From the NCBI GenBank assembly GCA_017469685.1, contig JAFUFW010000026.1, positions 1 through 64,000 on the forward strand: a DNA stretch of 64,000 nt, read 5' to 3'. The notes beneath the pieces are model-generated. The model did no database searches. It was not told the DNA's origin and was given only the letters and a program-made list of their open reading frames with translations. Shown in pieces: positions 53,836-61,193 of this stretch (position 1 is its first letter; the number at the start of each line of letters is the position of its first letter). This DNA comes from Bacteroidaceae bacterium (GTDB lineage: Bacteria; Bacteroidota; Bacteroidia; Bacteroidales; Bacteroidaceae). The translations under genes were made by a program, and so were the position numbers.

Positions 53836-53892
53836 CATTGCCATATCAAGAGACCCTTAATCCGTGTCGGGTGCAACTGTTTTAATTTATAA

Positions 53893-53941
53893 AGGCTCTC
53901 GGAAACATCCTGAAATTTCAAATATGTTATCCGGGAGCCTA
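53893..53941 (-). terminator. Terminator of the tubulin-like operon
   Basis: A 9-bp stem with one G-T pair (about 53893-53901 with 53933-53941), a large loop and an A/T-rich tail on the minus strand (TTTATAAATT). It starts 24 bases after the stop of the last gene of the operon and separates it from the degraded genes that follow. Confidence 0.65.
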
Positions 53942-53964
53942 TGATTAATAAACAAAGAGAGCCA

Positions 53965-55587
53965 TTATAATGTTATCCAAGAGATGAATGTTGTTCCTGT
54001 CGTTGAAACCACCGCCACCTTGCAATATCGCATTGTAGTTCCACTTGCAGGTTTATTCAAAATAGCCGTAATGGTGTTGTTCTCCTTTGAGTAAGAACCT
54101 GTAGCTGAAATGTCTCCATCTGTGTCACGATTGCTGTTTTGACAACGTGAGACGGTCACGGATTTCACACCTTCTATTTTAAAAGTAGAGGGTTTAATTG
54201 TGTATTGATGTTTACCAGATGAGGTTTCTGTTATATCAATATCATTGCGCACGATTGTCATTTGTTCCTGCAGTGTAGTTGCTTTCTTGGTGTTCGAAGT
54301 GTAGGTTTCGCCAGATTTGAGAGTAACTACCAACCTGAACTCGTAAGTGGTATAAAGATCTAAGTTATTTAGCGTCGCTTCGTAATATCCATCTTTATTA
54401 GTGAGTGACAAGTCATGCCATGCATCGGAAGAGCCTTGGCGCCACTGGAATTTGGCACTAGCCAGATCAGCGTCAGCAACCGGTGAAGTGCAAGAAATCT
54501 TTATACTGCGATAAGAAGGTTCGGCATTAAGGGCACATTGATTAACAAGATACTCATAACTGCGAGCGACTTTAGTCCAATACCCACGGTTATATATCGT
54601 ATTATCGACTTGGACATTCATATAGAAATAATATGTAGCTCCATCTATCAAGTCCCCTATCGAAGTGATGAAAGTATTATTGTCCCACGAGGAATCGTCA
54701 ATTCTCGTCTGAGAATTACTATCGGTACTTCTGCCATACGTAAACCATACGTCATCAGGGGAAAGTGGCTTCAAATCAGAACAATCTACCAGCAAACGGA
54801 ATGACTTGTTACCCTCGTATATATATACCGTCTTAGGCATTACGTCAGGCGTATTAATATAATCTACTTGGCAACCGTTCCCAAAGCAAGTAAAATCGTC
54901 GCCTTCAGCACACAGCCAAACATAGTAACCATTAGATTTTATGTCTGTGAGTGTTGTACTAAGAATACCATTGTTATTAGTGGTTGTTGCTTTTTTCCTA
55001 TTGGATGTACTAGTCCCATAATAGAAGGTATAATCGCATTTATAGTCTTGGTAAGCAGTTAAGTCTGCTGTAAAGGTCGTTCTGTTAAGACCAGGAGTGC
55101 GTTTTACTTCTATTGTTTTAATAAGGTCCTTAATAATCTCCTCTGTAGTCCATACGCTGACGGTTCCCACAAAAGTTTTCTGAATCAAATAATCGCCTTT
55201 TAAAAGGATTTCAACACAGAACCAGTACTTAACATTGTTCTTTATATCCTTAGCGACCGCGATAAAGGAGGTGTCTGTGCGAGTAGTTTGTAAGGTCGTA
55301 TAATCATCGTATTTGCCAGAAGAATTGTACTCTGCATACTTAATGACAGCGTCCTCGATTTCAGCCCTTCTCAGATTTGTGCAAATAGCCTCGAGCTCCA
55401 CTTCGCCTATAGCTTTACTCCTCGTCCAAAGGCTTGTCACTTCTGGGATTTTATCAGCTGCAATGGGTTCGTAGTCATCGTCTGGATATATGCAACCAAC
55501 GAATGTAAAAGCAGCAAAAAGCATTAACAGACTCTGTAATGCCTTGAGCTTGTTAAATTGGGGTTTATATGTTTTCATTGTTGTCAA
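53965..55587 (-). CDS. Surface lipoprotein with fibronectin-III-like repeats
   Basis: A 540-residue lipoprotein: the signal peptide ends in lipobox FVGC, followed by the acidic stretch IYPDDDYEP that in Bacteroidetes often favours surface export. The body is made of three to four beta-sandwich modules of about 90-100 residues with FN3-like patterns, for example YEFRLVVTLKSGETYTSNTK after a W-R-x-G strand. There is no enzymatic motif. It is the last gene of the tubulin-like operon, 18 bp after the PEGA/barrel gene. A role as the outward-facing part of that system is inferred from position only. Confidence 0.65.
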   Translation of the reverse strand: MTTMKTYKPQFNKLKALQSLLMLFAAFTFVGCIYPDDDYEPIAADKIPEVTSLWTRSKAIGEVELEAICTNLRRAEIEDAVIKYAEYNSSGKYDDYTTLQTTRTDTSFIAVAKDIKNNVKYWFCVEILLKGDYLIQKTFVGTVSVWTTEEIIKDLIKTIEVKRTPGLNRTTFTADLTAYQDYKCDYTFYYGTSTSNRKKATTTNNNGILSTTLTDIKSNGYYVWLCAEGDDFTCFGNGCQVDYINTPDVMPKTVYIYEGNKSFRLLVDCSDLKPLSPDDVWFTYGRSTDSNSQTRIDDSSWDNNTFITSIGDLIDGATYYFYMNVQVDNTIYNRGYWTKVARSYEYLVNQCALNAEPSYRSIKISCTSPVADADLASAKFQWRQGSSDAWHDLSLTNKDGYYEATLNNLDLYTTYEFRLVVTLKSGETYTSNTKKATTLQEQMTIVRNDIDITETSSGKHQYTIKPSTFKIEGVKSVTVSRCQNSNRDTDGDISATGSYSKENNTITAILNKPASGTTMRYCKVAVVSTTGTTFISWITL

Positions 55588-55605
55588 ACATCTATATTAA
55601 TAATG

Positions 55606-57141
55606 TTAGAATGTAAGGCCGACGCCCAAAATGAATTCTCCGAAGGTCTCATCAGCAAAAAGCATGGTGTAGCCTGAGGATAGGACAAAATTCTTCATCT
55701 TAAAATGGAGCATGGCATCTGCCTCAATGCCTTTTAAATAGCGAGGATAGTAGTAGTCCTTGCCTCCTTCTTTGTTTTCGACAGAATAAAGGTTGCCATA
55801 CTTACCATAACCTCCTTCGATTGACATATAAAGCCAGTGGGCTATGCGGAATAGCGGGCCGGTAGTTAGGCCAAATCGCAAGTCACCACGGCTGTTTTCA
55901 TAATCCTGTGTCGGTGGCATTCCTTCATAATAGTTATTCTTGTCGCTAGACTTCTTCTCTCCAGACTTATCGATGGAGCGGAAAGACGATTTGATTGAGA
56001 AGCCCCAACCAAAACGTTTGCATACTCCGAGGTAAGCACCCAGGGCAGCTTTTGGTGAATAAAGGTATTCGAAGAATGTCTGTGACTCCACCGCCCGGAG
56101 AAGATGTTGTGACACATCCACGGCCTGATTGACGTTAACGATACTTGTGAAGGGCTTGGAGTCATAGCCACTTTTTGACACACGACCGGAGTAAGTGCCT
56201 AAAACATCTTTTACAACAACACCAGTACCATACTCTCTTCCGTTAAGGACCATAGATGCTCCTTTGGGGCTCTTTAAAGTAATTGTTCCGCCCAATTTCA
56301 TGTCTACCACAGCACCTTCATGAGTCAGATCAACAGTTTGTTCCTTGCTGTACACACCTGTCTGATCTACGCAACGGACTATATGCTTTCCAACTGGGTA
56401 GCTAAATTCACCGGCGGCAGCATCTTCACCGTCAACGGTTATCTTACCTTCAGTGCCCCATTTGTCAGTCTCAATGGTCAACATTCCCATAACAGAGGCC
56501 ATGTGGATAGGGACAGGGACAGGGGGACCAACCAAAACGAACGTTCCTTTATTGTCTTGAAAACCTTCGGCCTTGATAGTATATTCATACTGGCCATAAG
56601 GAAGGTTTTCTTGCCACTGACCTTTATCATCAAACCGATATTGGCTCTGGTTCCCACCTTCATCTTTCACAAGGATAATAGCATTACGCCCTGCAGACTG
56701 ACATGTCATTGTAACCCATGCACGTCCGGTATTTTTGTCTGCAGGGAGACCTATTGTCATCTTGTATACCATTTTCTTATCCGTTAATGGTGCATCAAAT
56801 GTATATGTCAAGGTATAGTAGGAAGGATGTTTGATGTCAATCTTCTTAGATTTAGTTGGCATATAGACCCACCATTCACCCGATTTATAAGTGTAGCTGA
56901 ACACCTGCTTCTCATCGAATGTTACTTGAGGATCCGGTAGGGAGATTTTAATGAGTATGGCATCTTCGCCAACGGGTTTGCCTTGTTTTTTACCTGTCAT
57001 ACGAGATGTGTTCGGGTCGAACTGGGCAGCAGCCTGTGGCTGAGGCGTCAAAGGCTCTTTTACTGTCATCTCACGATCTGTCTGTGCGAACGTTGACGCT
57101 GAGAGCAAAGCAAAAGTGATTAGCGTTAGGTATTTCTTCAT
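55606..57141 (-). CDS. PEGA-repeat protein with C-terminal outer-membrane beta-barrel
   Basis: A 511-residue exported protein with signal peptide ending STFAQ. The middle (about 170-350) has two or three PEGA-type modules, the clearest being GMLTIETDKWGTEGKITVDG and GTITLKSPKGASMVLNGREY with its GYDSKPF ending. PEGA domains are small surface-associated beta folds. From about residue 360 the sequence alternates polar and aromatic residues (AALGAYLGVCKRFGWGFSIK, RFGLTTGPLFRIAHWLYMSI) and ends GEFILGVGLTF, the terminal Phe typical of outer-membrane barrels. It is therefore probably an outer-membrane anchor carrying periplasmic PEGA modules. It lies 39 bp after the NTF2-like gene. Confidence 0.72.
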   Translation of the reverse strand: MKKYLTLITFALLSASTFAQTDREMTVKEPLTPQPQAAAQFDPNTSRMTGKKQGKPVGEDAILIKISLPDPQVTFDEKQVFSYTYKSGEWWVYMPTKSKKIDIKHPSYYTLTYTFDAPLTDKKMVYKMTIGLPADKNTGRAWVTMTCQSAGRNAIILVKDEGGNQSQYRFDDKGQWQENLPYGQYEYTIKAEGFQDNKGTFVLVGPPVPVPIHMASVMGMLTIETDKWGTEGKITVDGEDAAAGEFSYPVGKHIVRCVDQTGVYSKEQTVDLTHEGAVVDMKLGGTITLKSPKGASMVLNGREYGTGVVVKDVLGTYSGRVSKSGYDSKPFTSIVNVNQAVDVSQHLLRAVESQTFFEYLYSPKAALGAYLGVCKRFGWGFSIKSSFRSIDKSGEKKSSDKNNYYEGMPPTQDYENSRGDLRFGLTTGPLFRIAHWLYMSIEGGYGKYGNLYSVENKEGGKDYYYPRYLKGIEADAMLHFKMKNFVLSSGYTMLFADETFGEFILGVGLTF

Positions 57142-57180
57142 TTGTGTAAGATTATTTGGATTTCTGTTAAATTCTGATGT

Positions 57181-58146
57181 TTATAGGTCACAATCAGCAA
57201 GGCTGAAAATGTCTTCCTCCTTAATCTTCTGTTTAGTGAAGGGATTGGTGTCGGGCTGCCAAGTGCGAACATGAATCATCGGATTATCTTGGTCTCGAAA
57301 ATCCCAAAGAAGGAATAGCCAACCTTCATCGCTGTACCGATCCGAGGAATAACCTTGATGAAGGGTTACACCATAGAAGTCTTCTTCAATAGGGTGGCGT
57401 TCAACCTTAATTTTATCAAAGCTAACCTTTATGCGCTTGTTTGCAGCAAAAACCGCTTTCAGATTCTTGAGATATGTCTTTTTGTCCTGTTTACTATACT
57501 GTACCTTCGTGCTTTGAAAGTTGTTTTCTTTTGTAGGTGCTACTTTAATAACCTTACCTGTAATAATAAGTGCATCTTCACTGAATATTTTATTCATGAA
57601 ATCTAAATCATGTTGCTCATATGCTGTTCGGAAATCCTCAGTATATTTTAGAATCATATTTCTCTGCCGGTAATCTCTCACATCCTCACCTTGTTCAATT
57701 ACCTTGCGATAAAGAGTGGTGCTAATCATCATACGGAAACTTGTAACTAAACCTCTATTATTGAATGTCACGGCAGCCTCATGGTATTCATCTCTGCCAT
57801 CAGAGGTGAAAATAAAAGGTATATTTCGCACCTCATATTCTCCACCGTATGATTGCATGCCTATTTCAACGACTTCTTCTTCAGTGCAACGGAATATTGA
57901 GTTTTCCCAGAGCATGGAAAGTGAATTGCATGTACGGTCATCTGCCCACTGACGGCATTGTTTCCAATTGGGGTTGCGACTTTCCTCCCAAGCGCTATTT
58001 AGTTCCGTGATTAATGCAGAGAGGTTGCGTTCAATGTTTTGCGTAAGAACATTGTTGTTCAAATCTGTTATTGTTACGCTCGTTTTGTTCGCTGCCATTA
58101 CACATACTGGCAGAGCAACAAGCATAGAGATAATTAACTTTTTCAT
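57181..58146 (-). CDS. Secreted protein with NTF2/SnoaL-like domain
   Basis: A 321-residue exported protein, signal peptide about 1-19 (ending VMAAN). The second half has the outline of an NTF2-like cone fold: MILKYTEDFRTAYEQHDLDF, then FMNKIFSEDALIITG and, at the end, EGWLFLLWDFRDQDNPMIHV. Such domains usually bind small molecules or act as scaffolds. The first half contains two cysteines near a Trp-rich helix (WKQCRQWADDRTC) and is not recognised. The spacing within the operon is 22 bp and 39 bp. The function is unknown; it is probably a periplasmic component of the tubulin-like system. Confidence 0.6.
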   Translation of the reverse strand: MKKLIISMLVALPVCVMAANKTSVTITDLNNNVLTQNIERNLSALITELNSAWEESRNPNWKQCRQWADDRTCNSLSMLWENSIFRCTEEEVVEIGMQSYGGEYEVRNIPFIFTSDGRDEYHEAAVTFNNRGLVTSFRMMISTTLYRKVIEQGEDVRDYRQRNMILKYTEDFRTAYEQHDLDFMNKIFSEDALIITGKVIKVAPTKENNFQSTKVQYSKQDKKTYLKNLKAVFAANKRIKVSFDKIKVERHPIEEDFYGVTLHQGYSSDRYSDEGWLFLLWDFRDQDNPMIHVRTWQPDTNPFTKQKIKEEDIFSLADCDL

Positions 58147-58168
58147 ATCTGCTTTATATTATGATTTC

Positions 58169-59146
58169 TTAAAGGAATCTTATCCAAAGTTTTGCGCCGC
58201 GAGCATATTTTTTTCGGCCGTCAACATCCGTTTTATGCATCAAATCATAGTCTAAAGATGGTGAAAGGAGTGAGACCAATTCCTGGTTCGAATTGAAAAT
58301 AGCCCAGAAACAGCCCTCATGATCAAAGCTGGGCGTGAGTTTAAACATCAAACCTCTATTATTAGTCTGGCGTTTAATGAGGAAACGTTTTACTTGATCA
58401 TAGTTCTTTAACTGGCAAATTACAGACAAGATAATGACTCTTTGATGTATGTAAGCCTCATCTTCTCCTTCTGCTTCAGTTTCTGCAAGGGCTAAATTCT
58501 CAAATAGCTGGTATTGCTCTTTGCTCATGGAAGACATTATTTCAGCAATGTCTTCATCTGTTAAATCTTCATCGTCACTTACCTCCTTTGGATCTTCGAT
58601 TGTATTATTGTCAATGTGAACATTCATTCCTGTTGCCAATTGGGCCTCTGTTCGTCCCTGCTCAACAATTTGAAGCGCCTCTTGTCGCTTCCTGAAGTCC
58701 GTTTGATAATCATCAGCAGGTGTCTCTTGAGTGACAGGCTCTGTCTTTTGCTCTTCCTTCTGAACCACAATCTCTGGATTTCCTCCTGCTGATTTCACCA
58801 GGGGGAGTATTTCATCCTTCTTTACATATAGACACATAACCTTGGTCTCAAGACCGCGAGTATATGTTATCTTTTTGGTCTTTTTCTGCACACGATCAAT
58901 TATTACGCCGTCAGCTGCAGATAATTCGGGATTTGATGCCACGTACAATTTAATGCGCTCAATCAGTTTCTCCTGAGCCATCTGGTAGAGAGCCTCGTCG
59001 CTGTCGTCTCCAGCGGCCTCGCCATAGATGAAGTCTGGATTTTTCTTGATTGATAATGCAGTCTTTTTGGCGTCCTCATCCTGTGAAAACGCGGGTACTG
59101 CGAGCAGAAATACAGCCAGCAGCACCATAAGGAATTTGTTATTCAT
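58169..59146 (-). CDS. Secreted protein of unknown function with acidic central segment
   Basis: A 325-residue exported protein with signal peptide ending VPAFSQ. The N-terminal domain (about 35-115: NPDFIYGEAAGDDSDEALYQ, then a helix and GLETKVMCLYVKKDEI) resembles LPP20/FlgT-like domains found in periplasmic and outer-membrane accessory proteins. A charged linker (about 125-205) follows, rich in Glu, Gln and Asp, then a C-terminal domain ending RGAKLWIRFL. Its start overlaps the stop of the upstream gene as ATGA, so the two are translationally coupled. I do not recognise a complete family. Confidence 0.55.
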   Translation of the reverse strand: MNNKFLMVLLAVFLLAVPAFSQDEDAKKTALSIKKNPDFIYGEAAGDDSDEALYQMAQEKLIERIKLYVASNPELSAADGVIIDRVQKKTKKITYTRGLETKVMCLYVKKDEILPLVKSAGGNPEIVVQKEEQKTEPVTQETPADDYQTDFRKRQEALQIVEQGRTEAQLATGMNVHIDNNTIEDPKEVSDDEDLTDEDIAEIMSSMSKEQYQLFENLALAETEAEGEDEAYIHQRVIILSVICQLKNYDQVKRFLIKRQTNNRGLMFKLTPSFDHEGCFWAIFNSNQELVSLLSPSLDYDLMHKTDVDGRKKYARGAKLWIRFL

Positions 59147-60246
59147 CGTTTCTTGTATTTTCTTTCATTCTCATAGTAAAGGTTTGACAAACTATGCGTG
59201 GGTATATAACTCATAACAAAGCCTTTAACAATACCCTTGCGATGCACGATAGTTTGGGTGTCAACTTCCACATAAAGCAAATGGTTGTAATCCAAATCAG
59301 TGTTCTCGTATAGCACTGTTGCCTTGATGAGACCGTCATTTGTAATATTCTCTATTCCCACATAGGGCTTGCAGCCCGTCTGCCGGCACAGATAATCAAA
59401 GGCGCTGAGGCTCACACTAATAGGTTCTTTTTTTAATCCATACACGTAATGATTAATTTGCAGTTGCAGATCGGTTTTTATTACCCTGCAGAAAATATTA
59501 CGTAGTGTCTCCTCGGGGCGGTTTTCATCTAACACAGGAATAAACACTCCATCCAAACTCTTCTGAAAGTAAGTCTCAGACTTCATTGGTTTGATGATGT
59601 AATAAGGCCCCGGATGAACATAGTAATCCAACGTGTCATTCTTTTCAAGTTGCTCTTCGGAATAGGATATCGGCTCAATAACGGGAACGTCAGTAATCGC
59701 CTTTAGCTGCTCCTGAAACACTCGCTCACGTTCTTGCATATTCTGCCCAGTTATGAGCTCAAAGCTTTTCGGAAATGTCAGTTTTGCAATCTCTCCTTTA
59801 GGGCTGACCCAAGTGAAGACATATTTTTTATCGTTGCTGTCAATCTGCACATGACAAAGGCTGTCCACAAACTTTGGGCTTTCAGGTGAGAGATGAGTTA
59901 AGTCGTCAAAGAATTGGCGGCTACGGTCTGCGGGTGATAGCAGGCTGAGTTGCAACATATATCTTTCTATGAAGTCAGCAAGCTGAGCAGGAAGATTGTC
60001 GCGAAGTTCTTGTGCGAATAACGGAGTACGGATCTGTTGCACGACACCAAATTGGTTACGTTCAATGAGCACATCACGCAGTCCGAGAGTATTGGTACGC
60101 ACAATCCCGCTTTCAGTAACTCCTCGCGCTTTAAGGTGCTGGTAGATTTCTTTCAAGACTTTTGTCTGACAGGAATCACGGTCAGCACCATAAGCGCAGA
60201 GGGAACATAAAAATGGAAGAACAGTTATAAATACCTTTTTTAGCAT
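59143..60246 (-). CDS. Secreted protein of unknown function
   Basis: A 367-residue exported protein, signal peptide about 1-20 (MLKKVFITVLPFLCSLCAYG). The mature part starts with a helical region (CQTKVLKEIYQHLKARGV) and an NQFGVVQQIRTPLF strand pair, then a central domain with HVQIDSNDKKYVFTWVSPKG and a C-terminal domain with VGIENITNDGLIKATVLYEN. Four cysteines in the mature chain could form disulphides. No known motif is seen. It lies 17 bp after the zinc-ribbon membrane protein gene and overlaps the next gene by four bases, so it is certainly part of this operon. Confidence 0.55.
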   Translation of the reverse strand: MLKKVFITVLPFLCSLCAYGADRDSCQTKVLKEIYQHLKARGVTESGIVRTNTLGLRDVLIERNQFGVVQQIRTPLFAQELRDNLPAQLADFIERYMLQLSLLSPADRSRQFFDDLTHLSPESPKFVDSLCHVQIDSNDKKYVFTWVSPKGEIAKLTFPKSFELITGQNMQERERVFQEQLKAITDVPVIEPISYSEEQLEKNDTLDYYVHPGPYYIIKPMKSETYFQKSLDGVFIPVLDENRPEETLRNIFCRVIKTDLQLQINHYVYGLKKEPISVSLSAFDYLCRQTGCKPYVGIENITNDGLIKATVLYENTDLDYNHLLYVEVDTQTIVHRKGIVKGFVMSYIPTHSLSNLYYENERKYKKR

Positions 60247-60263
60247 GGATGATGATGTCTTTA

Positions 60264-61175
60264 CTATTTCGACTCGTAGTCATTCCCTGGCTGGACACCA
60301 ATCATAAGAGATTCCTTGAGAGCACCATCTCCACCGAACCACTTACCTTGTACAAAGAAACCGCGAACGAACTCGCCGACGACATAATCCCCAGCATCGG
60401 CTACTCGTCCTTTATCATCGTAACGGTTGATGCGCCTGGAACGATTGTAAGTCAGGCGACCAATGCCATCGGGGTGTCCATTTTTGATTTCACCCTTGTA
60501 TGTACCGTAGGAAAGGTGCAATGTGCCGTTGGAAGAGCTACCAGTCGACGTGCCGCCTGTATCCTTCTTTACATCCTTTTTGGGCGCTACAGGCTCGGCT
60601 TTCTTCTGTTCTGTCTCTTCAATAACAGGCTTTGGCTCTTCGGCTTTTTCAACTTTGTATAGGCACTGTGCCTCCAGTGTGTCGTTCGGCAGAATGGTCT
60701 TGACGATTACTTGCCCTTCACCCTCCTTAGTGGCTTTTACAATACCATTATCAACTTCTACTACAGCGCTATCTTGTTGAGTAGACCATACCATAGTAGC
60801 GGGTATAGTGTCGGGATTGAGCAAGACTGCCAAAGTGTCTGTCTCACCGACCTTGAGTGCTTTTTCTGTATGATTAATAGACATTTCAACAGAGAGCTTG
60901 GGCTGATCAGGTTCTTCCTGGATTTTATTGTTGTCAGAACCGCTAAGTAAGGCATAAACGCCCCCGCCAAGACCAGCCAGTAAAGCTACAGCCGCAGCAA
61001 TGAGCTCCATTAACTTTTTATTTGGGCCATTACCATCCTTATGCTTTTTGCCATCAGTGGACTCTGCCAGTGGCTTGTGGCAGAATGGGCATTCAAACTC
61101 CTCTCCTGCTTGTATGTCAAATACTTCTTTATAATGGTCACATTCTATGTTGACACATTTTCCTTGTTTTGCCAT
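60264..61175 (-). CDS. Zinc-ribbon / single-TM / Big2-like / MORN-like membrane protein
   Basis: A 303-residue protein with four clear parts. A cytoplasmic zinc ribbon uses Cys7, Cys12, Cys29 and Cys32 (CVNIEC and CPFC). One transmembrane helix spans about 53-76 (LIAAAVALLAGLGGGVYALL). A bacterial Ig-like (Big2) domain spans about 95-172, with the ending GIVKATKEGEGQVIVKT. After a Pro/Glu/Lys-rich linker comes a MORN-like C-terminal part (about 222-290: YGTYKGEIKNGHPDGIGRLT and VGEFVRGFFVQGKWFG). There is no cleaved signal, so the ribbon should face the cytoplasm and the rest the periplasm. It lies directly after the tubulin-like gene (18 bp) and is the natural link between that protein and the envelope components. 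Confidence 0.78.
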   Translation of the reverse strand: MAKQGKCVNIECDHYKEVFDIQAGEEFECPFCHKPLAESTDGKKHKDGNGPNKKLMELIAAAVALLAGLGGGVYALLSGSDNNKIQEEPDQPKLSVEMSINHTEKALKVGETDTLAVLLNPDTIPATMVWSTQQDSAVVEVDNGIVKATKEGEGQVIVKTILPNDTLEAQCLYKVEKAEEPKPVIEETEQKKAEPVAPKKDVKKDTGGTSTGSSSNGTLHLSYGTYKGEIKNGHPDGIGRLTYNRSRRINRYDDKGRVADAGDYVVGEFVRGFFVQGKWFGGDGALKESLMIGVQPGNDYESK

Positions 61176-61193
61176 TGTTTAAATAATTAAAGG

